Positions 45,908-54,350 of a DNA stretch of 64,000 bases are shown here, in pieces (within the stretch, counting starts at the first letter, position 1; the number at the start of each line of letters is the position of its first letter). The notes under the pieces are model-generated. The model did no database searches. It saw only the letters and a list, made by a program, of their open reading frames with translations, and was not told where the DNA came from. Source of the stretch: Lactobacillus sp. HBUAS51381. GTDB taxonomy: Bacteria > Bacillota > Bacilli > Lactobacillales > Lactobacillaceae. The stretch is from contig NZ_JAAVSC010000002.1 of the NCBI RefSeq assembly GCF_012641095.1, positions 1-64,000 of the forward strand, read 5' to 3'. The position numbers were made by a program, and so were the translations under genes.

Positions 45908-46489
45908 TCATGATAGCGTGTGCTTTCGTAGCCAGGGCGCCATCCGTCGATTAAGGAGGATAAACAAGACACCGAGAACCACCCCTTTAATCAGGTTAAA
46001 CGGAATCACGCCGAATAAAATCAGCTGATTCACGGGCAAGCCTAGCGACATCCCCCAGACCTTTAAGTACAGCGGCGTAATGATCCCCCAGTTTGCCAGT
46101 GACAGGACAATCGTCAGACTCAACGTCCCCACAATTACCGCGACAATCTGGCGTTTGAGTGTCCATTCATGGTGTCGCAAAACGGCACTAATCGGCAAGA
46201 CCAGGGCTAGGTCGGCAATAAAGGCCGTCAGCACCCCAATGAAGTTGACAATGTCTAACCCCGTGGTCACAAAGTACAGCAGTTCCTTGACCGCGGCGAC
46301 CATGATGGCCCCCATTGGCCCAAAAACACCGAGTCCCAACAGAACCACCAAATCACTCAAATCGAGCTTCATGTACGGCACAATCGGAATGATGGGCACC
46401 GACACAAACATTAAGACGTAGGACACGCCAGCAAACAACGCCATTTCAACCATTGCCCGCACGCTGAGTCCTTTTTGACTATTTTCCAT
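45908..46489 (-). CDS. ribU: Riboflavin ECF transporter S component RibU
   Basis: A 193-residue protein with about six membrane segments. YMKLDLSDLVVLLGLGVFGP is typical of RibU, and the N-terminal helix carries the motif used to bind the ECF T component. The energising EcfA/A'/T genes are not in the window. ATG 46489 follows AGGAGG. An FMN riboswitch with terminator lies upstream, which supports the assignment. Confidence 0.95.
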   Translation of the reverse strand: MENSQKGLSVRAMVEMALFAGVSYVLMFVSVPIIPIVPYMKLDLSDLVVLLGLGVFGPMGAIMVAAVKELLYFVTTGLDIVNFIGVLTAFIADLALVLPISAVLRHHEWTLKRQIVAVIVGTLSLTIVLSLANWGIITPLYLKVWGMSLGLPVNQLILFGVIPFNLIKGVVLGVLFILLNRRMAPWLRKHTLS

Positions 46490-46533
46490 GAAACCAATTC
46501 CTCCTTGCGGCCATCCCAGTGACGCGACCCACC

Positions 46534-46565
46534 AAAAAAAGGCCTCGCCACAGAAGAGCAAGACC
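46534..46565 (-). terminator. Expression-platform terminator of the FMN riboswitch
   Basis: GGTCTTGC and GCGAGGCC (8 bp with G-U pairs), followed by seven T on the minus strand, between the aptamer and ribU. Confidence 0.8.
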
Positions 46566-46609
46566 TTGGAGTTTACGTCAAAATTAAGCTACGCAAAAAG
46601 CAACGTCTC

Positions 46610-46720
46610 ATCTTCTGCATACCAGACTATACTGTCGGTTCCGGAATTGCACCGAATCAACCGCTCACGCGGGTCGCGGACTTTACCGCCGGTCGGGAAT
46701 TGCACCCTGCCCTGAAGATG
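46610..46720 (-). ncRNA. FMN riboswitch (RFN element)
   Basis: On the minus strand the conserved blocks are in order: ATCTTCAGGGCAGGGTGCAA, CCCGACCGGCGGT, AGTCCGCGACC, TTGATTCGGTGCAATTCCGG, ACCGACAGTATAGTCTGG and AGAAGAT closing P1. FMN binding should favour the terminator at 46534-46565 and switch off riboflavin uptake. Confidence 0.95.
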
Positions 46721-46783
46721 AACCATAAATTTTTAGTACACCCTTAATGTACTAAACGAACCAACGCCTGTCAACCATTTGAC

Positions 46784-47506
46784 TTAGACCAGATCCGTTA
46801 ACCGCCGGAGTTCCTTGACCTCTTCGGGTTTCAGGTGTCGTGATTCACCCGGTTGGAGGCCCTTAAGCGTCAAGAAACCGTATTCTTCACGCTTCAGCTT
46901 TTCAACGGGATAACCCACGGCCGCTAACATTTTTTTGACCTGATGATTCTTGCCTTCGTGAATCGTCAGTGACACAATCGCAATCTTTTTCTTGTCATCA
47001 CTGCTCAACAGTTTGGCCTTAGCCGGCGCGTACTTGACGTCATCGACCGTGATGCCCTGGCGGAGTTGCCGCAAAGCATTATTGGTCGGAATTCCCGTCA
47101 CCCGGGCCACGTAGGTCTTCTCCACGCCGTACTTTGGATGCGTCAGCCGGTTAGCCAGCTCACCATCGTTGGTCAGCAAGAGGAGGCCCGTCGTATCGTA
47201 ATCCAACCGGCCGACCGGATAAATCCGCTGATCAACGTCTTCGATCAAGTCAACCACCGTCTGCCGACCCTTATCATCGTTAGCCGTTGACACCACGCCC
47301 CGCGGCTTGTATAGCAAGACGTAGGCGGGGGCTTCACTGGTAATGGGGACACCATCCACGAGGATCTTATCGTGCACTCCGACCTTGGTCCCAAGTTCCG
47401 TGACCACGCTTCCGTTGACCTTCACGCGGCCACTCATGATTAACTTCTCTGATTGCCGCCGTGAAGCCACACCATCATGGGCTAAAACCTTTTGTAGTCG
47501 TTCCAT
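46784..47506 (-). CDS. rluB: 23S rRNA pseudouridine synthase RluB
   Basis: A 240-residue protein. The N-terminal S4 domain (MERLQKVLAHDGVASRRQSE) is followed by an RsuA-type catalytic domain with PVGRLDYDTTGLLLLTNDGE; the Asp in GRLDYDT is catalytic. It modifies helix 89-region uridine in 23S rRNA in homologues. The start lies directly after the scpB stop. Confidence 0.94.
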   Translation of the reverse strand: MERLQKVLAHDGVASRRQSEKLIMSGRVKVNGSVVTELGTKVGVHDKILVDGVPITSEAPAYVLLYKPRGVVSTANDDKGRQTVVDLIEDVDQRIYPVGRLDYDTTGLLLLTNDGELANRLTHPKYGVEKTYVARVTGIPTNNALRQLRQGITVDDVKYAPAKAKLLSSDDKKKIAIVSLTIHEGKNHQVKKMLAAVGYPVEKLKREEYGFLTLKGLQPGESRHLKPEEVKELRRLTDLV

Positions 47507-48115
47507 CTATGCTTCATCTCCTGTTTCTCCTGATTGATTCAATTGCTGATTAAAGGCCTGTAAGAACAGGTCGCCACCGTCGCCATCATCCTGTTCGCTG
47601 GGATTGACCGCTGCGGGCAACGGCGGTAACGCCGTCAATTGCTTTAGACCAAAGTAGTCTAAGAAATACGCCGTGGTCCGGTACACCTTAGGCCGCCCCG
47701 GCTCGTCCAAGCGCCCGGCATCTTCGACCAGCCGCCGCAACACGAGCTTCTGTACTGTCGAGGCACTCTGCACGCCCCGGATCTCATCGACCTCAATTCG
47801 GGTGATTGGCTGGCGGTAGGCAATGATGGCCAAAACTTCCAAAGAGGCCGGTGAGAGGCTTGTACTCAACGGATTCTCGAAGTACTGCTTCACCACATCG
47901 CCGACCGCCTCCTTGGTCACCAGACGGTAGGTCGTGTCATTTACCATCAGCTCCAGAGCGGAGTCCGGATCGGCCGCATATTTTTGGGCCAATCGTTCCA
48001 AAGAGGCCAGAATCGCCGGCCGCAAGAGACCCGTTGCCGCAGCTAAGTCCGCGACCGTAATGCCCTCATCACCACTGACGAATAATAAACTTTCAATCTG
48101 TGCTAGAGGTGACAT
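47507..48115 (-). CDS. scpB: Segregation and condensation protein B
   Basis: A 202-residue protein with two winged-helix domains; [36 protein letters not shown] and [13 protein letters not shown] are family signatures. It is the kite subunit of the SMC-ScpAB condensin. Its start overlaps the end of scpA by 23 bases. Confidence 0.95.
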   Translation of the reverse strand: MSPLAQIESLLFVSGDEGITVADLAAATGLLRPAILASLERLAQKYAADPDSALELMVNDTTYRLVTKEAVGDVVKQYFENPLSTSLSPASLEVLAIIAYRQPITRIEVDEIRGVQSASTVQKLVLRRLVEDAGRLDEPGRPKVYRTTAYFLDYFGLKQLTALPPLPAAVNPSEQDDGDGGDLFLQAFNQQLNQSGETGDEA

Positions 48116-48881
48116 CTGCGCTATACCGTCCTTTCATTCGAATGAAGTTAACCTGTAACGGTACCAAGCGACTCACCTGTTTAAGCGCTACTTGCCGTTG
48201 CCGTGCCAGTTCTAAGACGGCCAAAAAAGTCGTCACGATCTCGGCCAACACCGGCGTTCGGCCAATCAGCTGTTCAAAGCTGAGGGGGCCGTGGCTATGT
48301 TCGAGACGCGTCAGCACCGTGGCCATCTGATCCTTAATGGTGTAATGGGCCTGCTGGATGCTCTGCGTAACCGGTTTAGCGACCATGGCACGATGGACCA
48401 ACTTGGCCAACGCCGCCTGCAGATCCGCAGTTTCAATTCCCGGGGCCACCGATAAAGCGACCGACTCCGGCACCGCCATAGCCGGCCGGGTAAAGTGTCG
48501 CTGACGTTCCTGCGCACGGGCCTTTAGAACCTGTGCCGCCTGCTTATAGCGTTGATATTCCAATAGCTGGTTCACCAAGTCCTCTCGCGGATCGTCCGGC
48601 TCATCCTCATCACTGGGGGCCAACGTTTGGGGCTTGGGCAACAACAATTTCGCTTTAATCGCCATCAAATTGGCCGCCATCACGAAGTACTCCCCGGCAA
48701 TATCGAGCCGCAACGTCCGCATCTGATGCAGATAGTCCAAGTACTGACTTGTGATGGTGGCGATGCGGATATCGTAAATATCCATTTCGTTCGTTTTAAT
48801 TAAATGAAGCAATAAATCCAGCGGGCCTTCAAAATCACTGACCTGAATCAGCGGCTGGCCGCTTGCTGTGGCTTTGTCCAT
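48093..48881 (-). CDS. scpA: Segregation and condensation protein A
   Basis: A 262-residue kleisin: [20 protein letters not shown] and [18 protein letters not shown] at the N-terminus (SMC neck binding) and [18 protein letters not shown] in the C-terminal winged helix. ATG 48881 fits GGGAG with 7-nt spacing. The start lies inside the end of the ribT-like gene. Confidence 0.95.
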   Translation of the reverse strand: MDKATASGQPLIQVSDFEGPLDLLLHLIKTNEMDIYDIRIATITSQYLDYLHQMRTLRLDIAGEYFVMAANLMAIKAKLLLPKPQTLAPSDEDEPDDPREDLVNQLLEYQRYKQAAQVLKARAQERQRHFTRPAMAVPESVALSVAPGIETADLQAALAKLVHRAMVAKPVTQSIQQAHYTIKDQMATVLTRLEHSHGPLSFEQLIGRTPVLAEIVTTFLAVLELARQRQVALKQVSRLVPLQVNFIRMKGRYSADVTSSTD

Positions 48882-49230
48882 GGTGATACTCCCATTTCGC
48901 AATAATCTTAGCTGTGGAGAGGGTCCCCATCAGTCGTTTCGTCGGTAATGTCTTGGCGAGTTGATCCAACAACTGCCAGGTGTTTTCCGTTAAATCCTTA
49001 TCCGGCATAAGTGTCAACAGTTGGACAATCAGATAATCGCCCTGAACCTGTGTGCCCACCACACCGGCAAAGTCATCGTGATCGTCCTTCCAAAGGTACA
49101 GGGTCCGTTCTTCACTACTCTGATACCAGGCCAGTTCCCGTTGCAGGCGATCCCAGTCCTTAAGGCTCGGCATCAAACTCAACAGGCCCATCGCAATTTT
49201 TTGATAGTCACTCCGATATTTCAGTAGCAT
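48835..49230 (-). CDS. ribT: RibT-like protein (GNAT-type)
   Basis: A 131-residue protein beginning LLKYRSDYQKIAMGLLSLMP with the RibT pattern; the fold is that of a GNAT acetyltransferase. Function unknown; in B. subtilis ribT lies between riboflavin genes and scpA. Its 3' end overlaps scpA by about 47 bases, an unusually long overlap. Confidence 0.82.
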   Translation of the reverse strand: MLLKYRSDYQKIAMGLLSLMPSLKDWDRLQRELAWYQSSEERTLYLWKDDHDDFAGVVGTQVQGDYLIVQLLTLMPDKDLTENTWQLLDQLAKTLPTKRLMGTLSTAKIIAKWEYHHGQSHSKRPAADSGQ

Positions 49231-49284
49231 GTTGTGCCTCCGTTAAATCGTCTTCATACTCTACCACACTTGACCGCCACTTGG

Positions 49285-50181
49285 CTAGGCCCGCGGATGG
49301 TAGTGATCGTAGACCGCTGCCAAGCGTTTCTTGGAAATGTGCGTGTAGATCTGGGTGGTCGTAATATCCGCGTGGCCCAGAAGCTCCTGGACCACCCGCA
49401 GGTCCGCGCCATTCTCCAAGATGTGCGTGGCAAAGGAATGGCGGAGCGTATGGGGCGTCACGTTTTTTTGAATGTCAGCCAACGCCACATAATGCTTAAT
49501 TTTTTGCCAAATAGCTTGGCGTGACAATCCCCCACCGTGAGCGTTCAGGAACAAATAGGGGCTGGTTCGCTGTTTAAGCAACAATGGTCGGCTGTGCGCC
49601 AGGTACCGTTGAATCCAGTCCGTGGCCACGTCGCCGATGGGAATAATCCGTTCCTTGTCGCCCTTACCGAGGGTCTGGATGAGTCCCATCTCCAGATGCA
49701 GATCCGCCAATTTCAGGTGAACCAGTTCGCTGACCCGCAAGCCGGTGGCATACATGACCTCCAAGATGGCCCGGTCGCGCAAACCATATTTATCCTGGGT
49801 ATTCGGCGCCGCTAACAAGCGGTCAACCTCGGCAACCGTCATAACGGCCGGTAAATGTTCCGCATGCTTGGGGGCCGCGATATTAGCCATCGGGTTATCC
49901 GCCAACTGATGCGTCTGTACCAGATACCGGTAGAACTTACGGAGTGCCGAGACGGCGTGAATCACGGAATTACGCGACTTCCCACTCGCCGTCAACGCAC
50001 TCAAATAATTCATCACGGTCAGCCGATCAACGTTTAAGAAACTGGACAACCGTTGTTCGGTCAGATACGCCGCAAGATTGTGTAGCTCCTGCGTATAACT
50101 CGTGACCGAATTCTTGGCGAGGCCCTGCTCCACGGTAAGGTAGTGGGCAAAGTCGACCGTCTGATCAGCCAATTCCGTCAT
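49285..50181 (-). CDS. xerD: Tyrosine recombinase XerD
   Basis: A 298-residue recombinase: ATGLRVSELV (Arg), TPHTLRHSFATHIL (His, Arg), LLGHADITTTQIYTHI (His, catalytic Tyr). All catalytic residues are present. Partner of XerC. Located next to the scpAB operon, as in B. subtilis. AGGAGGG precedes the ATG. Confidence 0.94.
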   Translation of the reverse strand: MTELADQTVDFAHYLTVEQGLAKNSVTSYTQELHNLAAYLTEQRLSSFLNVDRLTVMNYLSALTASGKSRNSVIHAVSALRKFYRYLVQTHQLADNPMANIAAPKHAEHLPAVMTVAEVDRLLAAPNTQDKYGLRDRAILEVMYATGLRVSELVHLKLADLHLEMGLIQTLGKGDKERIIPIGDVATDWIQRYLAHSRPLLLKQRTSPYLFLNAHGGGLSRQAIWQKIKHYVALADIQKNVTPHTLRHSFATHILENGADLRVVQELLGHADITTTQIYTHISKKRLAAVYDHYHPRA

Positions 50182-50192
50182 CCGCGTCCCTC

Positions 50193-51074
50193 CTAGTCCG
50201 TTTGCTGGTCCTCAGCGGAAACCAGCCAGAGTTGGCCATCGTGTTGGGTAATCTTACGTGCCTTCAGCAGGTGCCCAATGGCCCGTTTGAATTGGCCCTT
50301 GCTGATACCAAAGTAGGCCTTGATTGCCGCCGGGGCACTCTTATCGCTAAAGTCCAAATGACCATCTTCGCTGTGTTCCAGCGCTGCTAGTAGCATGGCG
50401 GCGTCATCATCAATCGCTTCATACGTCCGGGGACGCAGGGAAAGATTCAACGTCCCGTCGTCGTGCACACCGATGACGCGCGCGTGTAGCTCTTCGCCCA
50501 AACGTGGTTCCGTTTCCCGTTCGGAAGGGTGAATGAACCCCAGCTCGTAGTGGTCGGTCATGACCCGTGTTCCCACCAGCTTTAATTGGTAGGCTCGCGC
50601 CACAACATTGGAATTCTGCATCATTTTTTTAGCGGGTTGGGCAATGGCTGCGTAAATATCCCCATCGGCCAGCACACCCCAGAGACGATGCTTATTATCC
50701 TCACGAAGCGCAATCAATAAGCGATCGCCTTGTTGCGGCCAGAGTTCCATCATATCTGGTAGATCATCCAAGGAAACCACGATATCCTTGTTGGGCAAGC
50801 CAATATCCACGAAAACACCCAAAGTCCGTTGTGTCCGCACGACCGTCCCGAAGCCATAATGGTCAACCTGAACCTGCGGGGCATCCCGGGTAATTTGCAT
50901 GTCATGGTCTTCATTTTCATAGGCGAATCCCTTGAAGTTAGACCCCAGCTTCAGTGGCTTCTTGATCTCTGATTTATCCAGCCGAAAGGTTGTCCCCGCA
51001 ACTTGGACGTAATAATCGTTTTCGTTTTCGTCGGTAACTTTTCCCGCGATGATGCGGCCTAATAGTTCTTCCAT
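50193..51074 (-). CDS. CvfB/YitL-like S1 RNA-binding protein
   Basis: About 293 residues with S1-type domains in tandem (YGFGTVVRTQRTLGVFVDIG; LGEELHARVIGVHDDGTLNL) and a C-terminal winged helix (YFGISKGQFKRAIGHLLKAR). Homologues (CvfB in staphylococci) bind RNA and affect virulence gene expression; the role here is unknown. ATG 51074 sits just after GAGGAG; a GTG at 51098 is possible. Confidence 0.85.
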   Translation of the reverse strand: MEELLGRIIAGKVTDENENDYYVQVAGTTFRLDKSEIKKPLKLGSNFKGFAYENEDHDMQITRDAPQVQVDHYGFGTVVRTQRTLGVFVDIGLPNKDIVVSLDDLPDMMELWPQQGDRLLIALREDNKHRLWGVLADGDIYAAIAQPAKKMMQNSNVVARAYQLKLVGTRVMTDHYELGFIHPSERETEPRLGEELHARVIGVHDDGTLNLSLRPRTYEAIDDDAAMLLAALEHSEDGHLDFSDKSAPAAIKAYFGISKGQFKRAIGHLLKARKITQHDGQLWLVSAEDQQTD

Positions 51075-51217
51075 AATCTCCTCAATTCTACTGGTCACCC
51101 AGTTTACCGTTCATAAGTGTCTAGTCCTTATTTTACACGGAAACCGACCAACTAGCGAGCCTTAATCTGACAAATTTAGTGATAAACCTGACTGGTCATC
51201 CAGCCACGAACCCAAAT

Positions 51218-51249
51218 GAAAACGGACCCCCGACAGAGGGTCCGTTTTC
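51218..51249 (-). terminator. Intrinsic terminator after pyk
   Basis: A perfect 12-bp stem, GAAAACGGACCC and its complement; the minus strand continues with T-rich sequence. Confidence 0.88.
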
Positions 51250-51269
51250 AATAACAGGTTTATCTCTTA

Positions 51270-53027
51270 TTAAAGCGCGTTGGAAGCACCGTGGTAAACG
51301 ATCCCGCGACGTGAGTCAACGGTGATCAATTCGCCATCGGAGATCTTTTCGCTGGCACCGGTAGCACCAACGATAACAGGAATCCCCATGGAAATCCCAA
51401 CAACAGCTGCGTGAGAAGTCAATCCACCGTTTTCAACGATCACGGCGCTAGACTTTTCGATAGCTGGCAAGTAGTCCTTGTCGGTGTTCTTGGCAATCAA
51501 GATACCACCTTCAACGACTTTAGCGTTGGCATCAGCAGCGGAGTTTGCGATAACGGCCTTGCCGATTACCGTGTCATCACCGACACCTTGGCCTTGAACT
51601 AACTTTGAACCGATCAATTGGATCTTCATCAAGTTAGTCGTACCGCGTTCGCCAACGGGAACACCGGCAGTGATTAAGATCAAGTCGCCTTCCTTGGCCA
51701 AACCAGTTTCAACGGCCTTGGCAGCGGCTAAATCAAACATTGCGTCCGTGTTAGCAGGCTTTTCGGTAACGATTGGGTAAACACCCCAGTTAACCATCAA
51801 ACCACGACGGGTCCGATCGTCAAAGGTAACGGCTAAGATATCAGCATTTGGCCGGTACTTAGAAATCATCTTGGCAGTGTAGCCGGATTCCGTAGCTGCA
51901 ACGATGGTCTTAACGCCCAATTCGTTAGCAACCCGGGCAACGGAAGCACCGATAGATTCCGTAACGTCACCGTTATCGAAGTCCAAGTTGTCACGGCCAA
52001 ATTCTGCCAAAGCATTTTCAGCCTTGATGTCGATCCGGTTCATCGTAGCAACGGATTCTACTGGGTATTCACCGTTAGCACTTTCACCAGAAAGCATGGT
52101 TGCGTCAGTCCCATCAAAGACGGCGTTAGCAACGTCAGAAGCTTCGGCACGCGTAGGACGTGGGTTTTCTTGCATGGAGTCCAACATTTGGGTAGCGGTA
52201 ATAACTGGCTTGCCTAAGATGTTGCACTTCTTGATCAAAGCTTTTTGTACCAAAGGCACATTTTCCGTTGGAATTTCAACACCCATGTCACCACGAGCGA
52301 CCATCAAACCATCGGAAACCTTGATGATGTCATCAAAGTTGTTGATACCTTCTTGAGATTCGATCTTAGGGAAGATTTGAACGTGTTCCATGTGCTTTTC
52401 TTCGAGGAGTTCACGGATGTCCATAACATCTTGTGGCTTCCGTACGAATGAAGCAGCGATGAAGTTGATTTCGTGATCCAAACCAAAACGAATATCATCG
52501 GAGTCCTTTTCAGTGATCCCTGGTAAGTTGATGGAAACGCCAGGTGCGTTAACACCCTTACGGGAACCTAAGACACCATCGTTTTGAACCTTAACAACTA
52601 ATTCCTTAGTTGCATCGTCTTTCTTTTCAACGACAGTATCTAATAAACCATCATCGAATAAGACGTGGCCGCCTTCGTGGACGTCATCGTATAAACCAGG
52701 GTAGGTAACAGCGATCTTTTCCTTGGTACCTTCGAGTGATGCATCCATGGAGATCCGGAATACGTCGTCGGTATGGAAGTCAAGCTTGCCACCCTTTTCA
52801 ACAGTCGTCCGAATTTCGGCACCCTTAGTATCTAACATGATACCAACGGTCTTACCAGTAATCTTTTCAGCCTTGTGGACCTTTTCCAAACGGTCTAAAT
52901 GTTCTTCATGGTCACCGTGTGAAAAGTTGAACCGGAAGATGTTGGCGCCGGATTCGATTAACTTAACAATCGTATCAACGTCAGTACTTGCAGGACCAAG
53001 GGTACTTACGATCTTGGTTTTCTTCAT
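51270..53027 (-). CDS. pyk: Pyruvate kinase
   Basis: A 585-residue enzyme: KTKIVSTLGPAS, NIFRFNFSHGDHEEH, IFPKIESQEGINNFDDI (catalytic Lys and Glu region) and ATQMLDSMQENPRPTRAE. A C-terminal PEP-utiliser-like extension of about 110 residues (GGLTSHAAVVGISMGIPVIV) is seen, as in Bacillus and lactobacilli. It makes pyruvate and ATP. ATG 53027 follows AAAGGAG. Codon use is strongly biased. No pfkA precedes it. Confidence 0.97.
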   Translation of the reverse strand: MKKTKIVSTLGPASTDVDTIVKLIESGANIFRFNFSHGDHEEHLDRLEKVHKAEKITGKTVGIMLDTKGAEIRTTVEKGGKLDFHTDDVFRISMDASLEGTKEKIAVTYPGLYDDVHEGGHVLFDDGLLDTVVEKKDDATKELVVKVQNDGVLGSRKGVNAPGVSINLPGITEKDSDDIRFGLDHEINFIAASFVRKPQDVMDIRELLEEKHMEHVQIFPKIESQEGINNFDDIIKVSDGLMVARGDMGVEIPTENVPLVQKALIKKCNILGKPVITATQMLDSMQENPRPTRAEASDVANAVFDGTDATMLSGESANGEYPVESVATMNRIDIKAENALAEFGRDNLDFDNGDVTESIGASVARVANELGVKTIVAATESGYTAKMISKYRPNADILAVTFDDRTRRGLMVNWGVYPIVTEKPANTDAMFDLAAAKAVETGLAKEGDLILITAGVPVGERGTTNLMKIQLIGSKLVQGQGVGDDTVIGKAVIANSAADANAKVVEGGILIAKNTDKDYLPAIEKSSAVIVENGGLTSHAAVVGISMGIPVIVGATGASEKISDGELITVDSRRGIVYHGASNAL

Positions 53028-53123
53028 TAGAAAAATCTCTCCTTTAGAATTGGCCGAAACGGTCACCAATCTCGTTAAAAATTGGCATGCAAAAAGTTTC
53101 GGCTCAAATTTGATTCCAAAATC

Positions 53124-53132
53124 ATTCTATCA
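53124..53132 (-). promoter_or_regulatory. pyk extended -10 promoter
   Basis: TGA followed by TAGAAT (53129-53124) on the minus strand, about 95 nt before the start codon; the -35 is weak. Confidence 0.5.
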
Positions 53133-53462
53133 CTTTTAAAAATTTATGTCTGCTATGTTTATCGATTTTTCGTCACTTTGTACACAATTTCTCAAAGTAA
53201 GCGTTTTCCCTTACCGACCGGGGCTGAAAACCGATGACTAACTACTCGTTTCATAACCTATTCGTTATCGTAAAAATAATCTAGTAGTTCAAACTGCGAT
53301 GAACATTCGTTGCGCGTTAACCGCATTTAAAAGTGATGGCCGCCGTAAACCACGCTGATTACCGGTTTTTCTCACAGTGATCCAGACTCCATTTGACGAG
53401 CGGTATACGTGATTATCAAAGGATGCTAGCTGCTTTCTATCTTTCAACCTTCAGCTATTCGT

Positions 53463-53507
53463 AAAAAAGTTACCGTCCTCGGGCAGGTACACCCAGACGG
53501 TAACTTT
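53463..53507 (-). terminator. Intrinsic terminator after the transaldolase-family gene
   Basis: AAAGTTACCGTC pairs with GACGGTAACTTT, with inner GGGT/CCCG contacts, then six T on the minus strand. Confidence 0.9.
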
Positions 53508-53532
53508 CAGAAGGCTATTTCAACGAATCGGC

Positions 53533-54255
53533 TTAGGCCTGTGCCGGCACCGGAATGGTGAAGCCCAAGTCGGCAATATCTTGGTCGAACGTCTTCACGG
53601 TGTCCACTGACACTTGGAAGGCATCCTTACCGAACTTGTCGAGCTTGTTCAAAATCTTAGGTGGGACCGTGATGATGTCGCATCCAGTCTCATCGGCCTG
53701 AATCACGTTAATGGACTCCCGGGTGCTTGCCCACAGCAGGGCCACGTTAGCTTTGCTGTGACATAGGGCCGCCGACTGCTTCATCAGTGGCACGGGGTCA
53801 ACACCGGTATCGGCCACCCGTCCAGCAAACACGGATACAATTCCCCCCGTTTGTTCGTTCAACGCGTCCACCGCCAATTTAACTTCGGATAGCGTGGTAA
53901 TTGCGGTCACATTCACGCGTACACCAGCATCGGACAGGGCCGTAATCACGGCTGTGTTGTCTGCACCATTCGCCCGAATAATCGGCACCTTAACGGCCAC
54001 GTGTTGACCGAGTCCGGCCAAGACCTTCGCCTCGGCTAGCATCCGTTCCGGCGTGTTCCCGAACACTTCAAAACTGATGGATTGATCGGGGAAAGTCGCC
54101 ACGGCTTCCTTGGCAAAGGCCAAGTAGTCCGTAATCCCCGCGGCCTTCATTAGGCTCGGGTTGGTGGTAAAGCCCTCGACCAAGCCCTTAGCGGCCACGG
54201 CCTTCATATCCTCTAATTGCGCACCATCGGAATAAACTTTTACGTTTAATTTCAT
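53533..54255 (-). CDS. Transaldolase / fructose-6-phosphate aldolase family protein
   Basis: A 240-residue protein of the small TalC/FSA type: YSDGAQLEDMKAVAAKGLVE, GFTTNPSLMKAAGI, the Schiff-base Lys in VAVKVPII, and VNVTAITTLSE. It probably transfers or cleaves a dihydroxyacetone unit; transaldolase and fructose-6-phosphate aldolase cannot be told apart by eye. It lies between dnaE and pyk, where pfkA stands in homofermentative relatives. Own promoter and terminator. Confidence 0.88.
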   Translation of the reverse strand: MKLNVKVYSDGAQLEDMKAVAAKGLVEGFTTNPSLMKAAGITDYLAFAKEAVATFPDQSISFEVFGNTPERMLAEAKVLAGLGQHVAVKVPIIRANGADNTAVITALSDAGVRVNVTAITTLSEVKLAVDALNEQTGGIVSVFAGRVADTGVDPVPLMKQSAALCHSKANVALLWASTRESINVIQADETGCDIITVPPKILNKLDKFGKDAFQVSVDTVKTFDQDIADLGFTIPVPAQA

Positions 54256-54298
54256 TAAAAAATACCTCCAGAGTCTGATATCTTGTTCATTGGTATAT

Positions 54299-54327
54299 AT
54301 AATACAGAACTTGATACGATTAGTCTA
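54299..54327 (-). promoter_or_regulatory. Promoter of the transaldolase-family gene
   Basis: TAGACT (54327-54322), 17 nt, TATTAT (54304-54299) on the minus strand. Confidence 0.55.
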
Positions 54328-54350
54328 GAGGTATTTTTATTAAAATTGGT

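Larger units (their letters stand above)
53028..53532. other. Gene-free stretch between the transaldolase-family gene and pyk
   Basis: It holds the pyk promoter and the terminator of the upstream gene. Between about 53170 and 53460 I find no open frame with a ribosome binding site, and no recognisable pfkA remnant. Confidence 0.5.
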
